Of a stretch of 64,000 nucleotides of DNA, positions 48,737-62,759 are shown in pieces. This DNA is from Notospermus geniculatus (taxonomy: Eukaryota > Nemertea > Pilidiophora > Heteronemertea > Lineidae). The DNA lies in assembly GCA_002633025.1 (NCBI GenBank), contig NMRB01000071.1, forward strand, positions 62,001-126,000, written 5' to 3'. Numbering within the stretch: the first letter of the stretch is position 1; the number at the start of each line of letters is the position of its first letter. A program made the position numbers and the translations under genes. The notes beneath the pieces are model-generated. The model was not told the DNA's origin. It saw nothing but the letters and a program-made list of their open reading frames with translations, and made no database searches.

Positions 48737-49095
48737 GGGCGGTTATAACCGCAAATTAAGACGTTACAAAATAAAGACGTTATTGTAGTCATATTCTCTG
48801 GTCGTTGTGATGACATCTAAAGACGTACATGTAAGATGGCGCTCCAAAATAAAGACGTTGTAGTCATATTCTCAATTTGTAGTTGTGGTGATCTCGAATC
48901 GTAGCTAAGAAAGACGTAAGGTGGCACTGTATCATTCGTAACACTTCGGGTGTTTTCGTCATTCTTCGTTTGGACGACTGCAGCGCCACCTTACGCCTTT
49001 CTTAGCTACGACTAGAGATCATCAGAACGACTAGAGAATAATATGACACCAACGTCTTTATTTTGTAACGTCTTTATTTGCAGTTATAACCGCCC
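48737..49095. mobile_element. 359-bp foldback element with GGGCGGTTATAAC ends
   Basis: The left end gggcggttataaccgcaaat and the reverse complement of the right end, gggcggttataactgcaaat, differ by one base. Both arms continue AAGACGTTACAAAATAAAGA. The pairing then extends through GTCATATTCTCT and CGTAGCTAAGAAAG to a central region near 48940. The left arm is longer because AAAATAAAGACGTTGTAGTC is internally repeated. No open frame covers it. Confidence 0.88.
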
Positions 49096-52090
49096 ATGTG
49101 TGCCAATAAAAGGAGTTGCACCGAAGCTTTGTGCCAGTGTAATACCCAAATTGCTCCAGATAAGTAAACGGGTAGGCAGGCAGACCACCTACTGAACTTG
49201 TTCAGTAATTCACTTGCCTCACTATTTAGCAGATATGTTACTTGTTCATTGGACGGAATCATTGTACTTCAATTAGCCGAAGGGAAAGAGGGGAAACAGG
49301 AACAGTATGTGGAAACCAAATGGCTGAAAGCGAAACCCAATAAGATGGCTCTATTCAACAACATCCTTCAGGTAATTGGTAGAGACTCAACCTCCATGAT
49401 TAGGAGGCTAAGAAAGTAATAAGCACCAGGATCAAGTGACAAAAGTCAAACAAAGGTAATAAGTGTTGATTATCTTTAACTTTTGTTGATTCATGAGTCT
49501 GGATCTGTAAATAGGGGTGGTCTTCATGATTTTTCGGAGCCACAAGAGTAATCACGTAATTAGTTGTGATGGAAACAATGTGTTATCAAGCACGTCATCC
49601 TGGAAGAGGAACCTAAAATATCCTTGATTTTTTGACGCTTTCAAAATTGGGTCAAAAAGCTTCGAAGGGTGAACAGCGTCCTTCCCCAGCACGTTTTTTT
49701 TGCCTCGCTTCTCTTCCTCCCCCTGGGCGTATGAAGAGGAGCGAGACAAAAACCCCTATAGGAGGATGGCTATAAACGACGACAGCAGTGGAACCTCGTC
49801 CTCCATCACATTCCACCGACAATACCGGCGCTGAAGCGCTGAAAGTGCACATGCTATGCATACTTGAGACAACAGAAGGCGGACGTACTCGTATACATTC
49901 CTCATGTTCCTTGTGTGCGAGTACTCGGGACGTCATCCGAGTATAGTGCTCCAATTTCAATAAAACAATGAGCACCAATGTTATTATGTTTCTAACGCAA
50001 GTGGGGTCAAGATAATATGAATTGACGGGTGCTAATTGGCATACGACGGCAATGGAATGTACTCCAGCAAGAGTCAGTGAAAGTGTGTAAAAGAATTTAT
50101 TTGATGAATATTGTTATGGTCGGCCTCTGTGCATAGCTGTTCAATTTCTTTAACCCGCGACCTATCTTGCATACCGCACATCCTTGCCGGCCTACAATGT
50201 AGATTGCCAGCAAGGTTACCTATTCAATTTCAATCTACAAAAGTAGATGATTGTATAGCCACGTCTGGGCCCTGTATTTCAAGCAAGAATTCGCATGGCC
50301 ATGATTTTTTTCACCAGAAAGGACCAACATCTCTGATCTACCATGATGCCACTGCTTGATGCCCGTTTTGGATTCCCTAAAAGACCAAGTGCATGGGAAT
50401 TTCTTCTGACCAACACATTTCTTTAAATGGTTTATCCATGTACTTTGTGACAGTAGCCACATCCACGTCTGAGGAATGTATCGGCGAAGGTAATAAAACA
50501 TAACCATGGAAACCAGTCAGTAGCCTATTCATTAGCCGTGATAGACAAGGCGATAGGAGCAACAGACACAGTGCCTTGCCAAGTGACAACTGCAGATTTT
50601 GGGCGACTGCGGATTCATCATCGGGCTTTGGCTGGTTAGAACGATAAGCAGCGATCTATAAAACGACCATGGCATGCATGGACTGGTCCGTCATAGATAA
50701 TGAAGATGATCAGGAATGTACATTAGGCCCATCACAAACGCCAGAACTGATTTCATTTCAGTAACTTATCATGGAGTGATTACCACGGCTTGACGTAACG
50801 AAGCAGGTAGGCCAACAGTCATGACAGCCCATTTAGCTGTTTACCAGGCACATTCCTGGTCAACGTTGCTTGCCACCTCAATAATTCACTGATCACTCCA
50901 AAATTTGACAAGACATCGATAACTTTAAAGTGTGAACCGTATATCAATATGATGGTCTAGACCTTTGTCAAATTGCTGAAAGCATGTCATGGATGGTTTA
51001 AGGACCTTTGTAATCTATTGGCAACCGGTCAAAAGGCTTAAAAAGAATGTGATGGCTCAGGCCACAGACTGTTTTGATAGATTAAGCGATACTGAATGGT
51101 AAGCGTCAAAACAAATCCATAGACTTTTGTATTTGCAATACGTTGACCTGGAACTTTACTGTCCTTTTGTAAGGTCTTCCCGTCTGTGATTATAAGCGAG
51201 AGAATATGCTTGCGAAACCTGAGGATAAGGTAGAGTGCATCAATTGACCAGATGATATGAGAGATGATTTGCTTTAGAAATTGCTGAAGTTAGCTGCCAG
51301 ATCTTTGTCTGATACCACCGGTATAGCAAAAGGAAGAAACGAAACCCAGCCCTTAATACAATAGGCAGTGGACGGCATGAGTGAATTGCCCCCAATGACA
51401 ATATCATGAATTCAACAGTACATTAAAAGGCAGAAAAAAAGTCGCCAACATTAACACAACGCACAATACACGAGCAAGACGGCGCATATGTATTAGACTA
51501 CACAATAATTGTGGTGATGATATATCTATCACCGCCCCACAAGCACATTGCAAACAGTATTGGGGTTATTTTTGCCATAGTTAACGGCATGTGGTGACCT
51601 GACAAATATTTTAAAGAAATAAATGATCCAATTTCGATTTGTTTTGTGACATTTGCATGTTTACGTCCATAAAAAGCACAAACGACGATTGTTATGAAAC
51701 ACCAGAATATTGGTTCAGGCTTTTAAACTTCGATCGAAAATTGTGTCGTGACAGAAAGGCCGAGACCGGCACTTTCGGACCGTCTGAAGTGACAACGTCA
51801 CGACTGATGAAGACGAGTGCGACCAACAAGGAGAAAATAAGTGATATGATAAGTTCCATGACTGTATCTTGGCGGTAGACACCCCACTACTTGACTGCCC
51901 TGAGGACATATCGCCAACAGATCGATGACACAACTTCGACCCTTCTGGCTTCATGAACGAATGAAATACCCGTTTTACCATTTGCCTTTTGTAAACTGGT
52001 AAATTGGCCAACCCGACCGGGCTACTACTAGACATCCCCTGAGGTCTGAAGAGGACTTAGCTACTTGACAGCGATTCACTGGACAGCGAC

Positions 52091-52430
52091 AAAGGTACAA
52101 GAGAAAGAGGACTCAACAATTGGGATACGACCAGCTCAAAATCATGGACGTCGTTATGACTCACTAATGAGACCCTACTTGGGCCGAAACAAAGGTATAC
52201 GGAAGACAAACCAACGACTCAACAATGGAGTTATGGCCGACTCAAGTCATGGACGTCGTTGCCAACCCAATGACTCACTAATGACATAAATGAGACCCCT
52301 ATTGGGCCGACGTACTACCTACCAATGACTCAACGATTGACACCCTAGTCTGGGCCGATAAAAATACAGGAAAGGTGTTGCCATTACGAGACGGGAGCAA
52401 CTGATACCCCTTTTGGGCCGAAGGTGGCCG
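52091..52430. repeat. Degenerate tandem repeat, units of about 100-120 bp
   Basis: Two clear units (52091-52190 and 52191-52310) share AAAGGTA, GACTCAACAAT, TCATGGACGTCGTT, GACTCACTAATGA, GAGACCC and TTGGGCCGA in order. A third, partial unit carries CAATGACTCAACGATTGA and CTGGGCCGA. A fourth GGGCCGAAGG lies near 52415. Confidence 0.75.
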
Positions 52431-53956
52431 ATTGAATAACCAGACACAACTGAACCTGCACGAAGATTTCATTTGCCCTGAGCAACAGTCGAGACTGAGT
52501 GATAGCCAGCGCCCCATTCTTCCATCAAATCAGAGCAGCACACACCAAACAAAACACCCTGAACTCATCACCTCTTGACTCAAGCATACAGAGAGTATTC
52601 ACTTACACAAAAAAAAGTTCTGAGGTTAATGAAGTAAAGGTGTAGTAGAGCTTCTCACAAAGAAACCATAAAGAACATTACACATGCTTTCTACAGGAGG
52701 CTACGACCTCTGATTTGAACCACGCCACTCGTGCTCCTGTTAGCGTTTTTTTCAACCAAGGGCAATTCACGTAGCATAGTTCAAGCCATGTCGACTTGAC
52801 GAAAAACAACAGTCGTCCCGGGTTAGCTACTTTTTTCCGTGTCGGGTTCTTTTTACCGTGAGTCAGTTGAACTGCATGAACAGCAGGCGTGGAGTTGTAA
52901 CGTAGCCCAGTGTGAAGCCACTACTAGCGGTCCCAGGCACGCTTCTACCAGGTATCGAAGATAAAACCAGACATCAAGCCAAGTTTAGGCTGCGATTCTG
53001 TCTAAGCTAATGGACCTGTTACAACGGGCATAACTTTACAATCACTGCACCATACTACAATATTCTTCTGATGCGAAACGTATTTGAGAAATACATACAT
53101 CATCATTTTTTGCCGTAGTGCCATCTCCTATGTTATTGTTTGTTTATACGGTTTCTCTTACAAACAGCACGGGGCCGGGTATTCACAAATATCGTAGGTA
53201 GGGCCCGTAGCTGAAGTCAAGAGAACATTGGCATAGGTTGAGTCCAAAGTTTTTTGCTTCGATAGAGATGCATGACAGGTGAAGGGGAAGTAGTGAGAAT
53301 TACAGTCCTGTCATGAGAGAAGGACGGCGAAAGGTTTGGGGTGGACTCGGGCTTAAAATGACCGCAAACTTCCCAGAGTAACATCATGAGATTTTCCCCG
53401 GTATCTTTTCTCAGTGAGAGTATACGCAACACGCGTATCGGTTTCTCAGATAAAAGTACTACGGATACAAGGTAGAAGGAACCAAAAGTTGGCGAACTGA
53501 CATAAAAGAGTTATCACAAATCACCATGTGTTTTCGTTAGGAATATTAGGAGTAAAGGATAGACCACACTGAAGAAATTGGTTGCCAATCACTTTCAATT
53601 ACTCAGTGCAATTCCCGTGACAAATATACATGTACATAATTATTTTGTTGTGTAACAGCAGGTGCCCAATACACTGTCATGTACTTATGTGCTCCATCAT
53701 CGCAGGTACTTTGTAATCGTGTTTTGTAATAGGCTTAGTTACATGTAATGTCCTCAATCTTGGATATTTTGGTGAGTGCCATAGTAAGTTGTGTAACATC
53801 ATACGCCACATGACAATAAGTGTGATGTAAACTTCATCACTAATCCCTGATCTAGGCTGAATACCAGCCTTTGATTGGCCATTCTTAGGGTGCTGTATAA
53901 TGGAAGACGTTGATGTATTGCTGTTTTGTTGTTAGTTCAGGAATAGAAAGCCAGAA

Positions 53957-53988
53957 GGAAAGACCATACACTACGGTCTTTCCTTTCT
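53957..53988. repeat. Short perfect hairpin
   Basis: AAGGAAAGACC pairs with GGTCTTTCCTT around an 8-base loop. It could be a small MITE core or chance. No tail or promoter context suggests an RNA gene. Confidence 0.6.
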
Positions 53989-54359
53989 TGGAGCTCCAAC
54001 TCTTGGAACCTTTTGTAAGCACCTAGACATACATCGATGTATACTCATCTGCTCATCCCAATGCCATTTCGGATTTTTAATAAAAGGAACAAGCAGCAAA
54101 AAGCAGTTCTTCGTCCGTCACTTTGTTCGTCTTTCACATTCCAACAACTTTCAGGTCCGCACAACGACGTGACGTGCTGGCCAGTGAGTTCCATCGTCAC
54201 TGTATGGTAGGCAAGAACCGCAGCCTCTAGAAGACCTCAAATTCTAACAGCTCTATGTCCAGGGTATTGTTATAGATGCAGTTGACAAGTCTTTTTTCAT
54301 GCACCAGAAGAGATGGATGACCATTTGAAATTTGGCAACGACAGTTAAGTATGAGTCCC

Positions 54360-54360
54360 N
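54360..54360. other. Assembly gap (single N)
   Basis: A third N. Unlike the other two, I see no overlap between the sequences on its two sides. Confidence 0.95.
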
Positions 54361-56203
54361 TAGCATAACCAAGGACCAAAGACCTTTTTCACCGACGGAG
54401 TATCATTTATTAGCAAACATGGTCATTACCCCCTAATAGAAACCGTCATCTGTTAATATTTTTCTACTCATCCAGGCAAGAAATTAACACTCCTTCGAAC
54501 ATGGTCGATCTCCGGTTTACTTTCTATTCAGACAAGAGACCACTAAGGTTGATTACGGTTTAGCCTGGCCGCCGAAAATTACCACCTTTTTTCTAATTTC
54601 GGTCATTTTTCATTCGCACTTTGACAGGACGGATTGTCGTCCGCAGGCCGTAGGTGCCAGTGGAGGACGGCAAAAATGAACACGTCTGACCAGAACCAGA
54701 AATAATGTCATGCAACCATGATGGAGTGGGACAAGAGATCCATCACCAGTCAGCCGAGTGTTAAAGTAGACTGCTCCCATTTTCGGATCATTTTGCACAG
54801 AATTGCCTCGCCTTGTCATCACACAATTCGGCATGCGACCCGCATCTTCGTCTGTCACCAATTGTGCGAATTTTCATCATCTTCGTAACATCATTATTAC
54901 ACCAGCAAATAAAGAAATCTCTTGACTCGAGAAAGGTCGGGAGAAGTACCAGTGGAGTATTTGTAAATGCAAACGAATAGAATACTGAGTCCAGAATCGA
55001 CTCATTGTTTCATTATACCCAAACCTCTCACTCCTTACATTGACATGCCTAAAAGTAACTCCAAGCCATCAATGAATATAAAAACCAAGTTCACTTCAAC
55101 TATACCGACGACGAAGAGTACATGACATGAAGTCAATTTCTACTTTTTCAACTCCAATTGGGTTTGGAATCAGCCCGACGTTTTTGTATCGTGCAAGTAA
55201 AGATTGTGAACCTCGTAGTGTTTGCAGAGAATGATCTAAAGTACTTTGTTATGGGTTAAGTTTGCACATTGACGACATGGCAATGTCGAGTACATTATGG
55301 ATGACTCTAATCTTAGTTAATATCCTCTCATCTTCACCAGATACAATCTTCGTTTGTATATCTTTTCGGATCTCCGGAGTCCTTCTTGATAGATTATGCA
55401 TAGAGTTGAGTTCTCTCGACATCAGGTTAATAGATTTTCATTCTGTTACTTAAATGCCCTTTGCAAATTCAGTAATTATGCAACAGAGCTAGTGCCATCG
55501 TGGCCGACGACTAACTAGCGATGCTACGAGATATCTCATTTAATGGAAAGAGCTGAGAACAAACCGAACGGAATTGAGAAGTCCTAAATCGTAGTATAAT
55601 CACTCCGGAGCAATTTTCTTTCGATTAGAAACTGAGCCCTCCTCGGGCAGTTAGGAGCCCTAAATGGTATGGTTTCATTCTTTGCGGTGAAATCTTTAGC
55701 TGTGCATCAGATGAGAACAAAACAAGATAGGAACGAACTACCATAATGACTGAAGTCATTAGTGATGACTATGTGTTGCTCCTGGCTAAGGTAGTTTCAA
55801 TCCGCTGTATCAAAAAGAAATGAAACCGACTAATTCCACCTCTGACCTGTAAAAGATTAGTCTGAGAGTGTGACATTGCCAAAGGCTTCACCGCATGACC
55901 GAAGACCCTCTAATTTTATCAAAGCAATCTTGACGTTGTGCTTTCACACTTCCCAAAACGTTGGTCACAGCGGTTAGAAGTTTATTATGCGGGCAATTAC
56001 CACAGGTGCCTGATGGTGGGGAGATTGCAATTGATCATCGCAAACTCTTCTAAGGGATTCATCGGCAAGATGGTGTGGGCCATAATAATTGGTTTAATCT
56101 GCACCGAGGTTTTTCGACACAAAATAGAAGTACTGTCCTAACGCCTGATACATTTGAAATCTTCTATTGGCGTTACCGAAGCTTTGACGGTATTTCAGCC
56201 TTT

Positions 56204-56323
56204 ACGGTTTTTAATGTTTTATAAAATGTGTTTCATTGTCACAATTATGATGAAATTTGTACGGTTTTTAATGTTTTATAGAAGAAAAAATGTGTTTCAT
56301 TGTCATAATCACGATGAAATTTG
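56204..56323. repeat. Tandem duplication, two units of 56 and 64 bp
   Basis: TACGGTTTTTAATGTTTTAT starts at 56204 and 56260. Both units continue AAATGTGTTTCATTGTCA and GATGAAATTTG. The second has an extra AGAAGAAA. Confidence 0.88.
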
Positions 56324-58379
56324 CTCTAAGCGGTTAGGAAGCCGTATCAGTTTCAGACACCCCAAGCTGACGTAAATACATGTAACATAAACGACACATT
56401 TTAGTATAACTGCTAATAAGAACGTTAAAAGATACGTATAACATCATACATGTATGCCATGAGTCTTGTGCATGAATTGCATTCGGTTTTTTTTATACAT
56501 GTATATGGGCCACAGCCCTAGCTTGTTAGTTTGATAATAATATGAACGAGGTTTCAAAGATAGCCCTTTCGGTATACCAGCGTGCTGGCATCGCCACGCA
56601 AATCGCGATGTAGAGAGGGTATAAATAATTATTTCTACACACTGAAAGCAGACAGAGGATGGTGTTCAGCCAAGAACCTCGACGAGGTCAATATACATAG
56701 TTTACAGAGTTGATGAAGTTGAAGACCATCCAATTAGGAAACTCATTACAAAAGCATTTCTCATTTCCAATTAACCATGTAAATTGGGCTATCCTACTTA
56801 TATTTATTATCTGTGTGTATAATTATGAAAGTAATAGTCAAAAGCGACAGTTTAGCTATTGCCTGGGCTGAGACATTTCAACATCAGGTTAATAGGAGGC
56901 TATCAACACCGGAATACGTTTGACCCTGACCTTACCACTTATGACCCTGCGGTGAAATCAGGTTGCCCTGGTGTACTTACTAATGACTTGCTGAATTAAT
57001 GTACAGTATCATCTCATTAATGATCAAAGGTTATTGTCTGACTTTTGGGTGACATTAAAAATAGACTATTTCTGGTGACATGAATAAAGACTGTAAATGT
57101 TTTACGGTAGTTTTTTTTCTGAGAGAGCAACAGTGTTCACCAAACTTCATTAGGGGCCACCAATGAACAGTAGGCCCTATTTTCAAGGTACAAGTATTAC
57201 TTGGGCAGGAAATAGGCCGCACTGCAGAATGGTACATGTATCTATCGTCGTAAAAAGATGATCATTTCTATTTAAAAATACACCAGCATCATCAATCACT
57301 GGCTTCATCATCTTTCAGTATGTTTTATTCGGTTTAACAAAACTCTTCTCATATTACAGTAAACACGATACATATCAGATTACTTGATTCTCAAGCTTCA
57401 GTTTTTAATTCACCAATTGTCAATATTTACTTATAAACCTGTTATTTGTTAAATTAAAGGTGGGGAACGCGCACAAATTGTTTGTACCCGACTGGGTTGA
57501 GTAATAAAAGGATGCAGTCAATTTAAAAATCGACACGACGATGTTTTGTAAAGGAGCTTTAGTTTTACTAGCAAATTGGGGAGCTATATTTGATACATGA
57601 TGGTTAGTTTGAACTTATGTCACGCCCAAGTATACAGACTAGATCAAGGTTTACCCTGAGGTCGTGCATCGAGGCACACCCCAGGAATGAAAAGATGATA
57701 GGCTATATCCTCAGGGATTCGTTTTCATTTCAGTTTATCCACAAACTACACTTTCAATTATGGGGGCATTACATAATTCGCTCTAATGAAATATACTTGG
57801 TACATTTCTCTGTTGCAATGATTGCAAGACGATGTGTTGACGTTCTGAAGTCACGCCCCAAGGACGAATCCATCCAGTTTTCTTCGAACTCGATCATTTC
57901 TACAAATTAATGTAGTTTACTGCCACTATTGAATGGAAAAATCTTTGACTAACGATTAACGATTATTATACGTTGACAAAAGACAGAAATAGTAGAAGTA
58001 GTACAAAAAAGGTCAATACTAGCAAGATGCGTCAGAAATGCCACAGTAATTGGGACCATACCTAACAATTACCCTAGTTCAGGTGCAAAAATTACCATCT
58101 TGGCGGTAAAGATGACAACATACAATGACATAGGTACATATTTTAGGTATAATCATGCAGATGCTCGTGAAAAATACATGACCAGGAAGGTGCGATGGTA
58201 TTGATGACCCATTGATTTTTTGGTAGTCTTTTACGATTAACTATTTGGAAAATTATATCTTTATCAGAAACCTTGTGTCAAGGGTTTTTTCAGTGCGATG
58301 TTAAAAACGTGCGAAGATTGTCGTGTGCTACGAAATGTGATAATTTCGATCGTCACAGGAATTGGCTATATTTGCATAC

Positions 58380-59060
58380 AACTCCAAAATAACGTCAGAA
58401 TTTAAAATTTCACCTGTCAGAATTTGCGGTGAAATCCTAATTGGTGTTCATTGAGTTATCATACGTTTTGCGGCATGAATTAGCAATATAGTGAAAAATA
58501 AGACAGGGAATTTGCAATCTGGAGACTTGAGGCAATATCGTGCATTATTCTTTCACTCAATTACGTTCGTTGAGCACGACAACGATCTGTAACGGTGGCT
58601 CTCCTTTAAAGCAATCGAGGCCATGGGGGATTTGAACAATGGCCTCCTCCTTATTGATTTAAAAGGAGACGAACCATCGCGTTCGAAAATGAAGCATTTA
58701 TTAATCGTTGCCATCGAAGCGATAACGGGGTACCGGAGTTGAATGGGGTGGTTTAACGGGAGACTTCCTTGTTGAAATTGTGGCAGAGATGGGTATTAAT
58801 GCGGATCCGCAGAAACAAATGTCAATTTTTTATAAAAAATTCACGGGGGTTTTAGAGGGATTATAGGTTGTTGCTAATCCGCTTGGATTTCCTCCACAAC
58901 TGGTCGTCCACACCACAACCTTCTGTCGACCAGTATGCGACCGAAAAAAACTAATTAAAATGCAGAAATAATCGGGATGCCAGCATTTTAGCGCCAAGAA
59001 TGAAGTGATTTTTAAAGAAGGAAGCTTTATGGCAATTTTAAAAACATTAATTCGGCAACC
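58380..59060. promoter_or_regulatory. Candidate intronic regulatory region (inference)
   Basis: This repeat-free stretch of the probable intron contains homeodomain-type words in an otherwise moderately GC-balanced sequence: CTTATTGATTTAAAAGG, GCATTTATTAATCG, TTTATGGCAATTT and ACATTAATTCGG. No open frame of note covers it. I pick it only by texture and position, with no conservation data. Confidence 0.2.
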
Positions 59061-61379
59061 GCATCAGTGTTCATTTGTGTTGTAGACGATATATTAGTGG
59101 GCACAACTTACTTCACCTTCAGTGAGCTAAGACCATCATAATCTGCGTCTGTGAGGAATAACGCACACTCGTTATTACCGCTAAACTGGCAAAAATGAAA
59201 AACAGTGGAAACATGGAGGGACATGGGGAACGATTGACCATTCCCTTGAATCCTGAGTCCGGAAGTAAACAAACAGTACTTCGACACGCGTCCAATATGA
59301 TTTGAATACTAGTTACAAATTGTAGATCCGCCGTGCCATGTCCGTGCGTCCAACACCCAATCAAAAGTATCTGATCGTGAAATCACTCCAGCCTCCTCAA
59401 TCGAATTTGTAAAAGCCAGTCAAATCAACAATGCCGATGTTATGAGAATCTCGCCTGCTGTCATGTGGGAGCAGACGACACAACTGTCACGTCAACTGAC
59501 AAGCGTCCGTCAATCGGTAAATCAAAACCGCATGATGTTATTGCAATAGAAATGACATTCTTCTTGTAAACCGTAAACCGCCATCTTTGACGAGCCGGTG
59601 GAGGCTTTCAACAACCAATTTGACTTTTCTCTGTGATAACGTCCAAGAATAGCTACTGATAGTCACACGCTATTTGTCAGGAATCAATAGAACAAGGATA
59701 AAGACCTTATAGCGCTCCTTCTAGAGCCATTCCATCCTACTTTTCTCTGTACAGCACGTGTATGATGTACGAGAGATCAACGCGTGATACTTGTCAGCAA
59801 AGAGTGGCACGAACTCACGAAGTCGAACCCAGGGATTCTCACCCAAGACTTGGTTTCAGGACAGAATCGCTCGAGGATTTTACTCGTCAAGTAGACGCTA
59901 ATGTACGCGGGTAACAGGCAAACGTGACCAGAGTCAGACCAGTGATTCTGTGACAAGAAAATCCATGTATGATGACAAATAAAGAGACCCATCGGGCCAG
60001 GGGATTGATAAAGACCTACGCCGGGATGATAGAAGATGAAACAACTCATAAAGGATGCTTCGCAGTCGCTTTGTTGGAGGGAAACCCAGGCCGCGATTGG
60101 ATGTCAGAAGTTGCAACCTAGGGATCAAAGAACAAATAGAGGAGGGCTATTGAATTATGAGACACGACTCTTTGACATTTTGGAGCCATTCCCACAGCTC
60201 AGCAATCTCTGTTGGAGGTACTATTTTGGTGTAAGCTTTTGGTGATTCGGGGGTTGGCCTTTCTTAATCTTTCCCACTGACATTTTCCCTACGACCTCGT
60301 CATTCTCTTCATATAGAGACTGAGAACGTTGCTGTGATTTTAGCATTTCGTTAGAGGTGTCGTTTAAGATGTCACAAAGATTATGAATATAGAGTTCACG
60401 AAGTTGTATGAACATCTTGGGACGAGTAACCTTTATCATCATCTTCCCATTTATTCTCATCGTTGTGTTGGCGAACGTCCACCGAGGAGGCTCATTCATT
60501 TTGAGAGGGGTATCAATTTTCTCTGGTTTTAAAGACGTTTTCCCTGAGGTAGATGAACCACTACATTATCTATTGCACACGACGTTGATGTCACTTTTCT
60601 AGGTAAGGATACCGTTAGAACGTTGAGTAAGGCGATAAAAGACGCACCGTGAAGTATTGGAGGGAATTACATAGTTAAACCGAGTTGCAGATGCATGGAT
60701 AGGGGCATGCAAGCAACCAAACACCACAAAGAGAAAAGAATACGCCACCGTCACAGAAGCAAATGAAACTCTACACACACAAGATGCTATAAGAAAAAGA
60801 TATGTAAGAACAGACTGCACCACTTAAAGCGATAAAGAATAATTGAAAGTTCGATTAAGAAAAACAAAACGCATACAAACAGAAATAAAAACTCGACGAT
60901 TAAAACATTCAAGAGAAGTTATATAATTTTCTTTTCCCCACAAAAGCTATTATATAAGTACTTACTGTAAAGCCGCTGAGAATTGAGTGAGGTTTTATCT
61001 GGAACGAAATCACGAAAGTCATTGGTTGCCGTGAGTTGATTTCGACATTACGATTGGCTCGAAACCACATACCAAATCCCTGGTAATGAGTTACATCAAC
61101 GTTTGATTGGTTTATGGATTTTTACCATTCCCAAGTACCGTATAGTATTCGGTATTCGTTTGTTTTTACTCAAACCCACGGATTCGAATCGTTATGCAAA
61201 CTCAATTTCGTACGGCGAGATAGCCAAGTCAGGTGGTCATAATATAAGTCCGGGGACCAAGGAATGGCACAAAGATGAACAGCATATACATTTGTGTGAC
61301 ATTTTGAGAAGGGTCGGGAGTTGCAGTACATACATGTAGTCAGATGTGTCAAGATTCAAGTTGGTACTTGGTAGGTGAT

Positions 61380-61409
61380 ACTCAAATACATGTGTACATG
61401 TATTTGAGT
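61380..61409. repeat. 30-bp near-perfect palindrome
   Basis: ACTCAAATACATG pairs with CATGTATTTGAGT around a short centre. No further structure was seen. Confidence 0.8.
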
Positions 61410-62214
61410 GGCATACATTTGATCGTAGTAGATCAAAGACGAAGTTGTAAAATTGCTTCAGACATGCCGTGTGTCTTCATCACAGCATGGTTATTAGTAT
61501 CATACTGACGCTTAAAATATGATCGAAATGCCACATGTATATGGCAAGTTTGGATATTCATCAGAGAACTTTCAATTACCTTGATTGCTTTACATGATCG
61601 ACCACGATAAGCCAAAACTGTGCACATTTGAAAAATATGGTGTCAGCATTGATGCATACGTACATGTAGGTCTTATCTACGTGTACCGAGGAGACTTTCA
61701 AAATCAAACAAATTTCGAAAATCAAACGACTGTAATGCTATACATCGAACAACTAAACGACACCAAGACGTGACACTGCACGACGTTGACATGTTGACAT
61801 GACGTAACAGGGAGAACGGAATACATGGGGACCTGACGAGCAGGGGAAAAACTCTATGCGGTATGCGACAATGTCTGGCTCAAACTGAAAGGTGCTCTGA
61901 AGTCTACGTCCTATTTACAATAAGCCGCATGCGAGAACAATCTAATTGGAAAGTCATGACCAACTGGCTGCGACAGGCGCCGATAGAAACGGACAGTATG
62001 GATAAAAGGCGGAGAGAATTTGAGAATGAGGTATATAAATGGCCTAATGTCGGGAACCAGGTAGACAGACCACGGAGAACCAGCAGTATAGGGCAAATAT
62101 CACGAACATTTTCAAACCAATTCTATTTTTGACTATGATCATTGCAGGTGTAATACCATGCCCCCATGCCACGTAGTAGTTGTTCACAGTAGTCATAATT
62201 CAGCCTGAAGTCAT

Positions 62215-62333
62215 TGGGTCATGTGAATAAAGATTAGTAAATGCTTTTACTTGAATTATGCAATACAAATGCATTAGGCTATCTGTACAAATCTGAAGGT
62301 AAAGCAGTTGCTAGTCTTTATTCATATGAGCCA
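62215..62333. mobile_element. Foldback MITE family TGGGTCATATGAAT, copy 2 (119 bp, opposite orientation)
   Basis: The left end tgggtcatgtgaataaag pairs with ctttattcatatgagcca. The interior reads as the reverse complement of the copy at 42605-42722, sharing TGCAATACAAATGC and CTGTACAAATCTGA. A few substitutions break the terminal pairing. Confidence 0.87.
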
Positions 62334-62759
62334 TTATTTTGTATGGCCAAACCGAAACTAACGCTAGGCCTACGCCACCTGAAAGAATCAATGGCCGAAG
62401 TCACCCATCTTCAGACAACGACTGCACGTTCGCCAAAGTCAATTTCCCGACACAACAAAAAACACTCCGGCCGCAGTCATCTATCATAACATTGCACACT
62501 GACACTGCAACCTATTGGAATAGACAATTCACCCCCTCGTCTCGTTTACACGTTTGAATAACTAAATTAAGACCAATTTATGGACAACCCTGGATTAAGC
62601 ACACAATTGCCAAGATCTGGAGAATATTGTTTGTAAAAGCTCCAAGGCGAGAAGCCAGCAACCCCGGCTAACCAACGCTAATCTGATGTAGATGAAGCTC
62701 CATTATCCACCCATCTGTCTAACCCTCTCCCACTGTATCATTATCATCTTCTCATCTTT

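Noticed and set aside
50235-50589. Minus-strand frames with a protein-like stretch (YMDKPFKEMCWSEE)
   Set aside because: They are short, contain stops in the natural continuation, and match no transposase or gene family I can name.
54360-54360. A third haplotypic overlap at this N
   Set aside because: I compared the sequence on both sides and saw no repeated segment.
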